In this document: piece by piece, positions 1 to 11,060 of the stretch
Layout: every line of letters starts with the position of its first letter
Position numbering within the stretch: the first letter of the stretch is position 1
Assembly (NCBI GenBank): GCA_032871835.1
Contig: CM065299.1
Location: 78,456,204 to 78,520,203 of the forward strand
Direction of reading: 5' to 3'
Length of the DNA stretch: 64,000 nt
Source: Dipteronia dyeriana
Lineage: Eukaryota; Streptophyta; Magnoliopsida; Sapindales; Sapindaceae
Position numbers and translations under genes: made by a program
The notes under the pieces: generated by a model
Told to the model about the DNA's origin: nothing
Seen by the model: only the letters and a program-made list of their open reading frames with translations
Databases searched by the model: none

Positions 1-195
1 AGTTTTCATTTGTTTCCATCCTTAGGTATGCAATTCAAAGAAAGGAAGCTCACACTCCTAGGTGATTCACGTTCGTGATTGGATTGAAAGATCTTACGGA
101 TTCAATTTGACGCTAGTTCAATCTTCACGAGAAAAATGTATGATACTTTTAATATACGTCAATTAATCTAGAGTTATTGTTCTTTTTTTTTTAGA
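1..195 (+). repeat. Copia-type LTR fragment (R/U5 side)
   Basis: The stretch around the motif TTTGTTTCCATCCT and the following TAGGTGATTCACGTTCGTGA matches the reverse complement of the C1 copia LTR near 14590-14750 and 22400-22560. Similarity fades after about position 180, before the LTR terminus. It is therefore a diverged fragment of the same LTR family in the opposite orientation, cut by the window start. No primer-binding site follows. Confidence 0.7.
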
Positions 196-273
196 AAAAC
201 TTGAATGGAGGATGTAGAGAGAATTGAAGAAACTCTTTCTTCTATGTGTTTCAAAAACACACAAAACATGAAA

Positions 274-277
<4 letters not shown>

Positions 278-313
<36 letters not shown>
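278..313. repeat. (AT)n microsatellite
   Basis: An uninterrupted AT dinucleotide run of about 36 bases. Open reading frames that cross it translate only into Tyr-Ile repeats and are not genes. Confidence 0.95.
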
Positions 314-316
<3 letters not shown>

Positions 317-323
317 TCCTTGG

Positions 324-435
324 TCTTTTTCACAAATATATAGAAAGATATCTTGCCTGCTCTTTTTCACAAGTATATCTATATATATGTCGCCTGCTTT
401 TTTTCACAAATATATCTATATATCAAGCTGCTTGC
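324..435. repeat. Degenerate ~36-bp tandem repeat, three units
   Basis: Three successive copies of a unit of the form CTTTTTCACAARTATATC followed by a TATA-rich stretch and GCCTGC. The units differ by substitutions and small indels. It lies directly after the AT microsatellite. Confidence 0.7.
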
Positions 436-990
436 TTCACTGTATATATATATATCAATTACGTATTTGCATCCTATGCAAATTCTTATTTTAACTATTG
501 TTTCATGTACACACCAATTTGCATCCAATTCAATCTCTTGTGTTATTAATTGATATATATCATTTAATTATACTTTTTAAATATATCTAATATATTAAAA
601 GTGATAATAAGTATTTTAAATTTAAACTTAAATTCAAATACTTAGATAAATGATTTAGTAAAAATAAAATAATCCTATTATTTTATCTTCACCTAAATCC
701 ATATATCAACTAACACCCTCCAATTAATAGTTAATTAATAATTCATAATTATCAATATAATTAAATAATCTAATTATTTAATTAATTTAACTATTAACAT
801 TCATTAATTAAATAATCTCATTTTCAATTAATTCCTGAATATATACGTGTCATCATAAAAAAGATGAGTCAATTTCAGCCTCCAAATTGGCCACTTAAGC
901 ATGCAGAGCTTGATTTTCCTCCACCTGCTCTCTAGCTTTTTCCTTCAGGAGTTTTTCTCCATGGCTCGCCGCTCAGACTTGAAGGTCTCT
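436..990. other. AT-rich non-coding sequence
   Basis: Very AT-rich, dominated by TTAATTAA-like runs between 720 and 840, resembling the U3 part of the copia LTRs further right but not alignable by eye. I see no gene or defined element boundary here. Confidence 0.5.
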
Positions 991-1866
991 TGATCAAGAG
1001 CACATTTCAACCTCTCAAGGTCACAATGAGTATCCTACAATGCCTTCTCTATCGTATTCAGGTTGAGATTAATCACTTGCACCAAGCTCCCCTCGGGTTA
1101 CCTCGGAATCAGATTCAACATTTCCAGCGCGAGTCCTCAACGAGGCCATTTGATGACTTTTGCTACGTTATACTTGAAATTCTACAAAACACAGCAACCA
1201 TGTTAGTCAACACCAGGATACCAGTTATGCGAATGCCAGAATAATAATGAGATGGGATATGACTCCACACTTACCTCGACAATAAGGTCAGAACCTTAGA
1301 TGGTAAAAAGGTCATTAGAGCTAAACTTCCACCAGAGCAGGAGGGTACGAACTGGTTGAAGACCTTGTTTTGTTTAGAAATCCTCGATCGAGGTCTTGTA
1401 TTCACACGGGGAGTTACAGAGGTGGTGGCATCAGAGGATTTAATACCCCCTCGCTATTCAGGGAGGTACTAAAGCAGGCAGAGGAGGTTGAATTGTAGCA
1501 ACAACAGAAGAAGTAAAGACGATAGTAATGGAGCTAGGAGCAGCAATAATGGTAGCAAGATGAGCAGTAAAGCCCTAACCTTTCACCCTGGATAGCCAGG
1601 ATGCGAAGACATCCATTTGAGACGTAGGTCTAGGGGTGAGAGGTGCCCTAAGGATCCCAACGGGTATGCACCTCATTGCGGCAGGAGGAAAAGCAGACCT
1701 AACAGTTTGAGCTACAAGGGAACCAAAAGGAGAAGAAAGTCTTGGAAGGGACTGGATATCTAGCAAGCCGGGCTCCCGCTGGACCGATAGTGGAATAGTA
1801 GAATAGTAGAAACTACATAAATTAATAGAGAATTAGAATACGTTAACAACAGGCAAGAAACACGCA
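991..1866. other. Unassigned sequence next to the transposon pseudogene
   Basis: No recognised domain. Base composition is more balanced than in the preceding AT-rich stretch, and short open frames occur on both strands. It lies downstream, in the minus direction, of the PF04195-like pseudogene and may hold its decayed C-terminal part. This is inference only. Confidence 0.3.
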
Positions 1867-2895
1867 TCAACAAGAAACTGAGAGGTTTGTCATACCAAGA
1901 AAAGCAGTAGAGATGCACATATACCGATTCACCCTACCCGGATCATAAGCTTCTGAGGTAGGAAACTCCAGGTTGACATACTTACGGTCAATGATTGCTT
2001 TCAAGATCGCCCTTGATTCTACCTGCAGAAACGTCTTCCCCCAGACTAGTTTGTCATTAAACTGGGTAGGGACTTGATACTCTGTCCCCCCGATGAAAGT
2101 GGAGCTTGCCCAATCTCCGCCGACCACCCATCATTCTTCTCTCCAAGAGGCGTCTTTCTTTGTAGCACCCGGTATGATGAATTTCAAATTATTCTTCACC
2201 CAAAGATAGAACTACCCCTTAAGACCAAAAGATAAAATAGTGATCGGGAAAAGGAACAACAGCTCATCTAATCCTAGTTCCCTATCAACATTATCCTTCT
2301 CACGTTGCTCCTTCCATTGAATGAGAAAACACACCAAGTGCCTTCAAAACCCCGGTGTAAACTGAAGAGGAGCGAGCTGAAGGGCATGGAGCTCCCTACG
2401 GAGGAACGGGTGGAGAGGCAGCCTCAACCCGTTTTCATGGGCAGCGGTATGGATAGGAAGCACGCTAGGGGGATGGCTATACACATCGTACCTCCTATAA
2501 GAAATAGTGATTGTAATACTATCAAGAACGCCAAACTTTTCCCTCAGACGGCCTATCGACTCCATAGAAGTGGTGGAATTAGGGACTATTCTAAAATCAT
2601 GAGGTAGGGAAACTACCCCTCTCGGTACGATGGAGGCAACTTCGACCTGCTCCTCACTAGCTTTAAGGCTGCCTAATTCTTCGCTTGAATTCCCCTTTAT
2701 TTTTTCCAGTGAGGTATCGAGGTTGTTCAAAAACCTGATCCTGATAGCGATATTCGGGCCAGAATGACGATGCGGTTGTAGGGAAGAAGCGTCGCTCTCT
2801 TCGCTATCTTTTTCTCAGGCAAGTTTCCTACCAAAGAGACTCAGGAAATCACCCTCCACCAATCTTTCAATACTATTACGGCCTGAGCTTGCCAT
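1867..2895 (-). pseudogene. Putative gypsy-type transposon protein (PF04195-like), broken
   Basis: On the minus strand a start at 2895 (MASSGRNSIERL) is followed by a stop after about 26 codons. Then comes a longer open stretch with the pattern LREKFGV...SHPPS...ENGLRLPLHPFLRREL, ending near LQLAPLQFTPG. That order (LREKYG, then GLRFPLHPF, then LAPxQLxPN) is the signature of the plant 'putative gypsy-type transposon' domain PF04195, found with Tat-like retrotransposons. Further left, fragments with WVVGGDWASS and a FYLWVK-like segment continue the same protein in other frames. Several stops and frameshifts make it non-functional. The original function is unknown beyond being element-encoded. 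Confidence 0.6.
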
Positions 2896-3045
2896 GTTAA
2901 TAACGAATTCGTGGCATGAGCGAGGGGAGGAGAAAGTTAAAAAGAGGCAAAAAAAAACAAAGAGATTAGGGATTGGAGAATTTTTGTAATGTAAAAAAAA
3001 ACAACAGAAGGTTTGGAAGCGTGAGAGAAAGAAAAGGAGGACAGG

Positions 3046-3053
3046 TTTAAATA
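3046..3053 (-). promoter_or_regulatory. Candidate TATA box for the minus-strand pseudogene
   Basis: Reads TATTTAAA on the minus strand, about 150 bases upstream of the pseudogene start at 2895 and in a stretch without other features. Position and sequence suit a plant TATA element, but this is one short motif in AT-rich DNA. Confidence 0.3.
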
Positions 3054-3060
3054 GACATAA

Positions 3061-4210
3061 TGAAACAGTAACCGGTGATAAAAACATGATCAAGAAGGTG
3101 AGATTTTCACCTCGATACTCGTAAACTTCCAAAAACTTACCCTTTTTCAAACGGGAAACATTCCCCTCACTTGACACGTGACCATCGCATTTAATGAAAA
3201 GATCTCTCCCCATATCCTGGTAGCCAGTAAAAACAGAAAATTTCCTAAACAAATAGGAAATCTGACTCCAACCCCAAATCAATCGTCGGTGTTCAAGTCA
3301 ACGGGGAATTCTGTTAATAACCAAATTTGGCAAAGGCCCAAAGAGAAATTTTCCACCTAGTTAGCATCTGATAGAAAGCGTCTCCACACACCAGATATGT
3401 ACCAGATATAATGGTTTACCTCAAAGTGTTAGGCCTAGCATAACCTAGGTACCTCGACCTTATCGAAGTAGCAAGATGAAGCTCATGCATTCTCACGAAC
3501 CAATTGGTACCTAAGTACCTTGGTGTTGCCCTATAAAAGTATTTATCATGTCTTTCCATCAAAAGGGAAGATACCCGTAAATCTCTTAGGAGATCGTAAA
3601 GCTCTAGCAAGATCAACCAGACACCTATCTACAACAATGGTACCTCGAGGTACCTCACTAGAGAAACCAATCAAGCGCCACATCACCAGAATGATGCCCC
3701 ATGGTACACCTCTAGCAGGTTGGTACCTCGGGATACCTCACCACCGGCATCAGTCAAGCACCACCTCACTAGGATGGTACCTCAGGATACCACACTAGCA
3801 TGCTTGCACTCCAAGATACTCTACCATATCATCGGGTCAATGCTTTGAAGTACCATGCCGATAACAGAGGAAGTCGAATTATTCTTCAAGGTGTAAGCAA
3901 ACTCCACGTGTGCATAATTGTAGTGACAGAATCCAAAAAGGAAACAAAAATGTTTCCCACCAAGATATCCTCCACCAACCGATTCTCCAGTGTCAATCAT
4001 ACTAAACTGAAAATCCCGCCAAATAGGCGAATAAAATCAATATAGTGATCTTCGACTTATATGCCAAAGATTAGCTTTAGATATAAATATAGAGATAAAA
4101 TCGACAGTGGAAAAGGTAAAAAAAAATGAGAGAGCTATCGCTTGATTCTACAATCTAGAGCAAGCCTAACCATTACCGTTGAGAGTTGTGTCCACTTATC
4201 AACAGATACG
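3061..4210. other. Non-coding, LTR-like, with GGTACC-type repeats
   Basis: No coding sequence recognised. Between about 3640 and 3800 the motif GGTACCTCRRGRTACC recurs three times at irregular spacing, and a TATAAATATAGAGATA stretch lies near 4082. A similar density of GGTACC/GATACC words occurs in the Tat-element LTR near 8160-8780, so this may be part of a related LTR. It is the left flank into which B1 inserted. Confidence 0.4.
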
Positions 4211-4215
4211 AGTTC

Positions 4216-5011
4216 TGATGAGAATCAAGAAGTCATCAAATGATCCATTGCATGTTCTGGTTGGGCCAATAACAAGGGCAAGAGCTAAATAGATTCAAAG
4301 AAGCACTAAATGGCCTAATTCAAGACACTTTGGCTGATTTTGAACTGTTGAAGTCCAAGATCAGCCCACATGTAGACCAAGACGTAATTAATGTCATCAA
4401 AGCAATTGATTGGGCAGAATAAGGAAGACTTGGGCGTGTGTCACAAGCTAGGAGAATAGTCAACTTTGGATGATTTATTTCTTTTGAATTTCCAAAGAAT
4501 AATAGTTGATTTGTTTCCCAAATTAAGGGGATGATTTGTTTCCAGATTTAGTTTTCCAATTAGGAAGCAAGTCAATATTGCTAGTTTAGTATTTATTTAT
4601 TTCCTAAATTTGTTTGCATTTATTTTCATGATTGTAAGGTATTAATTGCATAATATTTATTCCTTTTTAGGTCTTAGATATTTTTAGTATAAAAGAGACC
4701 AATTAATGTAATTTGAGAATAGATTTTTGAATTGAAATAAATTTGAGAGAATTTTCTCTTTGGTTCTTCATAGAACTTGTGAACTTATCAAGGTTCTACC
4801 TTGCGGCGTTCAAACCTTGACTTATCACTCACCTTCTTTCTTATTCTTGAGTGTGGCGTCTACAACTTTCTTGATACCGTTGGTTCTTATCTTCATATAG
4901 ATAACGTGTCATGGTCCGATAACGTTCTTGTTTGTAAACTTGGTTAGAAAACGATCCTTCGTTACCATTTATTGGTTCTGGGTCTCACTGCTCTTAGTGA
5001 GGTTCATATCA
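4216..5011 (+). repeat. B1 5' LTR
   Basis: Runs from TGATGAGAATC to TTCATATCA. It is followed two bases later by a tRNA-Met-type primer site. It contains a TAGTATAAAAG stretch near 4687, a likely TATA region. The left edge borders the AGTTC duplication. Confidence 0.9.
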
Positions 5012-5013
5012 GT

Positions 5014-5025
5014 TGGTATCAGAGC
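5014..5025 (+). promoter_or_regulatory. B1 primer-binding site
   Basis: TGGTATCAGAGC, complementary to the 3' end of initiator tRNA-Met, as used by many plant gypsy and copia elements. It starts two bases after the 5' LTR. Confidence 0.9.
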
Positions 5026-5236
5026 TTAGGCTTCTAAATCAGGTTTAATATATCCATGTTCTTCTTCTTCTATTGTTTTTTCTGATTGATTTTCTTAAAA
5101 AAAAATCAGATCTATTACAAAAAAAAATCAGCTTTGTTATAAAAAATAATCCCGAAAAAAAAGAAAGTACAGTTTTTTTAGTTCGTGTAGTTGAACTTAT
5201 ATCAACAATTTTTATTCCTTTTCTTGTTTTCGTGCA

Positions 5237-5575
5237 TTGATAAAAAAAAAGATGTCTTTAAAAGGAGATTCATCAAAAAAAGATAAAAGGGGGGAACCAT
5301 CCTTTGTGCTACAGTTTGTCAACAACATTATGGTGAAGATTCGAGGACGAATTCTTTTGAGGAGAAGGGGAATGATGAGAATCAAGAAATCAAATGATCC
5401 ATTGCATGTTCTTGTTGAGCCAATAACAAGGGCAAGAGTTAAGAGACTCAAAAAAGCACTAAATGGCCTAATTCAAGACACTTGGGCTGATTTTGAATTT
5501 TTGAAGTCCAAGATAAGCCCACATGAAGACCAAGACGTAATTAATGTCATCAAGACAATTGATTGGGCCGAATAA
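5237..5575 (+). pseudogene. B1 fused gag-start/pol-end ORF
   Basis: Starts at the expected gag ATG (MSLKGDSSKKDKR) and passes within about 25 codons into bases that encode the end of pol in related elements. It then runs on into the 3' LTR (ITRARVKRLKKALN). The pol-end sequence GAAGATTCGAGGACGAA is read out of its native frame, where relatives show [10 protein letters not shown]. It has no catalytic domain. The 112-codon ORF is a by-product of the internal deletion and its product is probably without function. Confidence 0.5.
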
Positions 5576-6165
5576 GGAAGACTTGGGCGTGTGTCACAAG
5601 CTAGGAGAATAGTCAAATTTGGCTGATTTATTTCTTTTTAATTTCCAAAGAATAAGAGTTGATTTGTTTCCCAAATTAAGGGGCTGATTTGTTTCCAGAT
5701 TTAGCTTTCCAATTAGGAAGCAAGTCAATAGTTGCTAGTTTAGTATTTATTTATTTCCTAAATTTGTTTGCATTTATTTTCATGATTGTAAGGCATTAAT
5801 TGCCTAATATTTATTCCTTTTTAGGTCTTAGATATTTTTAGTATAAAAGGGACCAATTGATGTAATTTGAGAATAGATTTTTGAATTGAAATAAATTTGA
5901 GAGAAATTTCTCTTTGGTTCTTCATAGAACTTGTGAACTTATCAAGGTTCTACCTTGTGGCGTTCAAACCTTGACTTATCACTCACCTTCTTTCTTATTC
6001 TTGAGTGTGGCGTCTACAACTTTCTTGATACCGTTGGTTCTTATCTTCATATAGATAATGGGTCGCGGTCCGATAACGTTCTTGTTTGTAAACTTGGTTA
6101 GAAAATGATCCTTCGTTACCATATATTGGTTTCGGGTCTCACTGCTCTTGGTGAGGTTCATATCA
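5373..6165 (+). repeat. B1 3' LTR
   Basis: Same termini as the 5' LTR, with scattered substitutions. A purine-rich polypurine tract (GGAGAAGGGGAA) lies immediately upstream. Confidence 0.9.
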
Positions 6166-6170
6166 AGTTC

Positions 6171-6314
6171 GCCACCTCCAAATTAGTTTAGTAGGAGAGA
6201 CAGAGTTTGAGAGTTACACACCATTATATTGTTATCGTTTTGTTGTACTTGTTGCTTCATTTGATCAAGAATATCATCTAATACATCATCATTTATTTCG
6301 TTAGTCTCACCCAT
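6171..6314 (-). pseudogene. T3 Tat-like gag N-terminus
   Basis: Minus-strand ATG at 6314 opens a short acidic reading frame (MGETNEINDDVLDDILDQM) that ends in a stop before the B1 junction. It lies about 450 bases downstream of the T3 primer site, where a gypsy gag is expected. B1 has cut it off from whatever followed. Confidence 0.45.
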
Positions 6315-6748
6315 ATTTACACGTGAAACTGATACCGAAGGTACCTACCCTTACCTCGATCCTCCGTTGTCGTGGTCCTGAGGGTGTTAATTGAGATTCC
6401 TCACCTAGAGCAAATTTTCAGCTAATAGTAACAAATTAGATTAATCTTAAGGATCTACAACATGATGCACTCCACATGTTCAATGTTTTTAAATAGAAAC
6501 ATACATAAGGCAAAATATCAACCAATCATAACTAGAGTCCATTTAGATCACAAGATTCTTGCAAACTTATGCAATAATGCTAGTAATATGAAACTAGTAA
6601 GGCGAAATAAAGATGGCATCATGGCATAAACATGTAGTGAATATAGCAGTTGAATGCATTAAATTACACATAAAGTGATAATATGTAGGGGATGTAGATA
6701 CATACGCTCATATAGAGACAAGGTAGCGACGTTGGTCAAGTGAGTTTT
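6315..6748 (-). other. T3 leader between primer site and gag
   Basis: Untranslated leader of the Tat-like element, minus strand. No open frame of note. It has a CGAAGGTACC-type word near 6339, as in the neighbouring LTR. Confidence 0.4.
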
Positions 6749-6763
6749 CCACAGATGGTGCCA
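6749..6763 (-). promoter_or_regulatory. T3 primer-binding site (TGGCRCC type)
   Basis: On the minus strand reads TGGCACCATCTGTGG, a variant of the TGGCGCC-type primer site common in Tat/Athila gypsy elements. It follows the LTR end TTAACA by five bases. Confidence 0.65.
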
Positions 6764-6895
6764 AAAAGTGTTAACCGAAAATTCATTTGGGTATAAAATT
6801 TCGATCACACCCTTAAGCCACAACCTGTAGGTCGCAACGGGGTAGATACCTTGTACCGTGATTTTGACAAGGTGAATATAACTAATAAGGGAAAA

Positions 6896-7640
6896 TGATA
6901 TGAACCTCACCAAGAACAGTGAGACCTGGAACCAATATATGGTAGTAAGGATCGTTCTCGAAATTCAAGTTTGTAAGCAAGAACAATATAGGACCGTAAC
7001 CCATTATTTATATTAAGATAAGAACCAAAAGTATCAAGAAAGTGAAAGATGTCACACTCAAGAACAAGATAGAAAGGTGAGTGATAAGTCAATTTTTAGA
7101 ACCAAAGAGAAAATTCTCTCTATTTTTTTATTCAAAATCTAGTCTGTCTAAATAATACATCAATTTGTCCCTTATATACTAAAAATATCTAAGACCTAAA
7201 AGGGAATAAATATTTGGCAACTATTGCCTTATAATCAGAAAAATAAATGCAAACAAATTTAGAAAATAAATGAAAACTAAAAACTAGCAACTAGTTGAAT
7301 TGCTCCTTATTTGAAAAACAAACTAACCCTTTATTTGGGAAACAAATCAACTCTTTACTTGGGGAAATAAATAAAATAAGGAATATGCTGAAATTGGATT
7401 CTCCTCCAACCATACGTCGCCCAAAATGTAGGAAATCTGTTGAAAAAGGAAATATGCTAGAACTGGATTCTCTTCTAACCATACACCGCTCACCACACGC
7501 CCTAGCATATGCCACATGCACAAGATCTCTTATTCATCCCAATCAGCCCATTAAGTACTTCTTTAATCTTCTTGGCCATTGTAATTGGTTTAACTGGAAC
7601 ATGCAATGGATCCTTTGGTGATGCTTCTTGATTCTCATCA
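6896..7640 (-). mobile_element. B3: solo family-B LTR
   Basis: The reverse complement begins TGATGAGAATC and ends GGTTCATATCA as in B1, with no internal region on either side. Flanks are GAAAA on the left and AAAAA on the right, a possible five-base duplication with one change. Solo LTRs arise by recombination between the two LTRs of one element. Confidence 0.85.
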
Positions 7641-8270
7641 AAAAAGGCACAACATGTGTCAAGTAAAAATAAGGGGAATTGACTATTTTAGTACTCACTA
7701 AATTGATATAGTGGTGACAACAATTTTCAATATAAGACTCTCTTTTCTCTCTCTCTTTCTCTCTCGGTTTTACACTGATGGCGGTGGCGATCTCATGCTA
7801 TTCGATAAGTGGATATACCTCTGTAAGTTAATGGTGAAAACTCTCTTTAAGTGATGGTGAATTCTCGATTTTTTCTTAGGTGTTCAATTCTCTGATTTCT
7901 GGATCTTTTACTTTAAATACTATTACTTTATTTATGGTCTCCGATTCTTCCAGTCAATCCCCATAAATCTGTCTAATTGATTTGCAAGCATCGGATTTTA
8001 CTGACGTTGACTGAAACAGTGATTAGAGCGGGAATTATCCCCTTGAATATGTAATGGTTTTCGTTATATTTGAATTCCGATTGAGTTGACCATTTTGTCT
8101 CATTTATGGTACTTTAAGTGTCGATGAGGTAAACAATGTTAGCTTTGTTTCTTTAGCCATGGTACTAGTCCATCCTCCCAGGGATACCGGTCCTCTTTTG
8201 TTGGTGTGGTTCTCACTCTAGCACACCAGTACCTTATTGGTACCATTCTTCCTACTGGGCAAATGAGATG

Positions 8271-8620
8271 TGATATGAACCTCACTAAGAACAGTAAGAC
8301 CCGGAACCAATATATGGTAACGAAGGATCGTTTTCTAATTCAAGTTTATAAACAAAGAAAATAAAATAAAAAGACCACGACCCGTTATCTATATGGAGAT
8401 AAGAACCAATGATATCAAGAAGGTTGTAGACGCCACACTCAAGAACAAGAAAGAAGGTGAGTGATAATTCAAAATTTAAAATGCCACAAGGTAGAACCTT
8501 GATAAGTTTATAGTTCTATGAAGAACCGAAGAGAAAAATTCTCTCAATTTTATTTCAATTCAAGTCTCTTTTCAAATTACATCAATTGGTTCCTTTGGTG
8601 AGGCTTCTTAATTCTCATCA
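8271..8620 (-). mobile_element. B4: truncated solo family-B LTR with TSD
   Basis: Both family-B LTR termini are present and flanked by identical AGATG (8266-8270 and 8621-8625), but the middle ~430 bases are missing. The junction reads GGTTCCTTTGGTG. In full copies CCTTT occurs at both points that have been joined, so the loss probably used this short match. Confidence 0.85.
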
Positions 8621-8849
8621 AGATGCACATATTGGATTGGTCTTAGACTGATATATGGTTATTGGGCTCCAGATAGGTGTCGCAGTACCTAGATACTAGG
8701 TAAAAGGTATCAGGGAACCAGTTCTTATTGATACCAGGTAAAGGTATGATGTGGCATCAACATTTCCCAGATTATGGTATGGATATTTTCTAGTACCTAG
8801 GAACTGATCCCTGATCAGATCCTACCAGATGAAAAATTCTTCTTTAGTC

Positions 8850-10164
8850 CCTTGTCAATAAAGGTTGTTAATAACTCTCTTCTTCAATGCGGCTCCTATC
8901 TTCACCGTCTTTGTGGGTCATCTCCCTTGATGGGTACATCTTCTAATTCTTCTACAGAGCGCCCACTGGCCCACCCTCGATCTTTCTCTTTAATCACAAC
9001 TAATACTTCTACTACCGGTTCCTCTTCTATCACTCTAAATACCTCTGCTCCCCCTAAGTCATCTTAACCTCCTCCTGGCACCAGCTTGGTATGCATGACA
9101 GTCACCTGTGCGCATTACTTGGCTATTGTTGTAGGGTTGGTAGATACAGCATAATACTTATGTGCTCCTTGCTGATCTCCTCGAACTTCTCATACCTTGT
9201 CTCCTACTAGGAATTTCAGTTCATTGTGGTAAATGGACAATACTCTTTTAATTACTGATAGGAAAGGTCACCCTAAGATGACATTGTAGGCGGATTGAGT
9301 ATCGACTACAACAAAGTCTGTCATTAGGTTTTGCTAAAAAGGTGTTTCCTCAATAATAACTGAGAGGATCATTAACCCGGTAGACGCTAGTAAGTCCCCA
9401 GTAAATCCGTATAAAGGCGTGGTACAACAGTTGTAGTAAGGATTCTTCAAGTTAAACTTCTCGAGTGCCTCCATAAAAAGGATATCGACACTACTCCCTG
9501 TATCGATCAGAACACGGTGAACCTAACAATTGGTTATATGTACCGTGACGACCATGTGATCATCATGTGGTTACACAGTGTTGTAGACATCCTCCTTTGT
9601 AAACACAATTTAGGTTGAGCGAGAAGGCTCCCGTAACCCCCTAAAGACTCTAAGAACGTCATGACCTGTAATAAGTCGGGGTTTCATTCTGGCATGGTTC
9701 ATTTAAGAATTATGGAAGGTTCCTGCTAATGTGGGACCTCCGTTGGTAGTATGGATGATCTGGATTTGTTGCATTAGATCTTTCCCATTTTCTTTTCTTC
9801 TTTCTTCTGCTTCATGTACCTCATTCCCTATCCGGATGTTGTCACATACTTGTTACAAAAATTTGACCAAAAGACCTCCTCTTACCAATCCTTCGATCTA
9901 ATAGTAAAGGCTATAGCATTCTGACGAGTTGTGCCCCACGACCTCATGGAAATCATAGTACTTGTAATGATTTCGCTAGTCTACTGCTAGCTTCATTGGA
10001 TTGGGCTTTCTTAGCAACCCGTTATCGTGAATGGCGAGATTTATGGTCTCACGGGAAGTGATAAGAGAGGTATAATGGCTATATTCTTCCTCCTTCCTTG
10101 CTATCCGCGCTACTTCCCTTTATGAAGGTGTTGCTTTAAGAGGGGTCCTTCTATGATACTATAT
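8850..10164 (-). pseudogene. T2: Tat-like gag end and aspartic protease
   Basis: Minus-strand translation, interrupted by stops, shows a gag C-terminal segment with SRETINLAIHDNGLL and then YKYYDFHE..GHNSSECY (about 9900-10080). A linker follows, then a protease domain with the active-site pattern VLIDTGSSVDILF (about 9465-9525) and the downstream AYNVILG motif (about 9260-9290). This order matches Tat-lineage Ty3/gypsy elements. RT, RNase H and integrase are absent; the protease runs into the LTR at about 8840. The right end is cut by B2. Confidence 0.7.
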
Positions 10165-10601
10165 GTTACCAAAAAAAATTTATCAGATTCGTTATATTAA
10201 AAAAATACATTTTTTTAGGTTGTGTATTTGAACTTATTTCAATTTTTTTTTATATTCCTTTTCTTGATTCCGTGTGTTGATATTAAAAAATAAACTTTCA
10301 GTAGACTCTCGTCTTTGTTATTCTTGTCCTATTTTATTTATTTATTATTTAATTTTTTTGTTTTTTTTTTGTTACATCTTATTTCTTAAACTTCTTGTGA
10401 GTGTGTCATTTAAGTCAAAAAAAAAGAACTGAAAGAGTGAATAAAGAGTGAACAAAAGCAAGAGAGTGCGAGTTTATCAGAGGGTTAAAGCCAAAAGATT
10501 GAGTGAAACACGAGTGTGAGTGCCACCATCTTTGAGGGTAAACATGTGAGGGAGTGTGTTTGAGAGGCTTACTTGCTTTCTTTGTTTTGCAGGATTAAAA
10601 T

Positions 10602-11060
10602 ATGTCCCGTGATAAGTGTAAAGACTTATCTGATGATGCACCAGAAATGGTAGACCTCAATTTTTTATATAAAGCCATACAAAAAAGCATGGAGTAGATA
10701 GAGATTAAGTTTGATGAGGTTCATGATAGGATAGACAAAGTGGAGTCTAGTTCGCAAATGGAGCAACCATTTAGGGCCCCTAAGGTGGAACGAAGAAAAA
10801 GAAACCCACCTAGGAATGATTATGAAGATGATTATGGGATTGACCTAGATGAGAATGATCGCATGTCTAATATGGGTGCGGGCAGATTTCGACTTGGAAT
10901 GGGAGGTAGAGGAGTTAGGTATGGGAATATAGAAGTTAGGTATAGGAATAGAGGAGATAGGTATGGAGAGCTTTTGGTGGCAAGAAGAGCTCATAGTGAT
11001 CAAGCCAAGGAAGATGATGAGGTACAACGTGACAATTTTTCACACTCGCTGCCATGTTAA
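10602..11060 (+). pseudogene. B2 gag remnant
   Basis: Begins MSRDKCKDLSDDAPEM, hits an in-frame TAG after about 30 codons, then continues through an Arg/Gly-rich segment (GAGRFRLGMGGRGVRYG). The gag core and zinc knuckle expected from family A are missing, and the reading frame shifts into the protease frame near 10970. It encoded the capsid precursor in the intact ancestor. Confidence 0.6.

Larger units (their letters stand above)
4216..6165 (+). mobile_element. B1: family-B Ty3/gypsy element, internally deleted, both LTRs and TSD
   Basis: Two similar LTRs (796 and 793 bases) begin TGATGAGAATC and end GGTTCATATCA. They enclose only about 360 internal bases: a primer-binding site, a short leader, a gag start and the very end of pol. 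The five bases AGTTC occur at both edges (4211-4215 and 6166-6170), so the element inserted in this shortened form or lost its middle after insertion. It lies within Tat-like sequence. With no gag core, protease, RT or integrase it can only have moved with enzymes from a complete relative. Confidence 0.9.
6769..8840 (-). repeat. Tat-like LTR shared by T3 and T2, with nested family-B LTRs
   Basis: The left edge TGTTAACC borders the T3 primer site, so this is the 5' LTR of T3 on the minus strand. The right edge is not sharply defined and passes near 8840 into T2 protease sequence, so the LTR may also serve as the 3' LTR of T2. It contains CT-rich runs (7738-7768) and many GGTACC-like words (8160-8780). 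Two family-B LTR insertions interrupt it. No gene is seen between 7641 and 8270. Confidence 0.5.

Noticed and set aside
205..553. Open frames over the AT microsatellite and adjacent repeat
   Set aside because: They translate to Tyr-Ile repeats and arise from dinucleotide and ~36-bp repeats; all three frames are open for the same reason.
5014..5025. TGGTATCAGAGC and related sites as tRNA gene fragments
   Set aside because: Only the 12-base primer complement is present; its place beside LTR ends identifies primer-binding sites.
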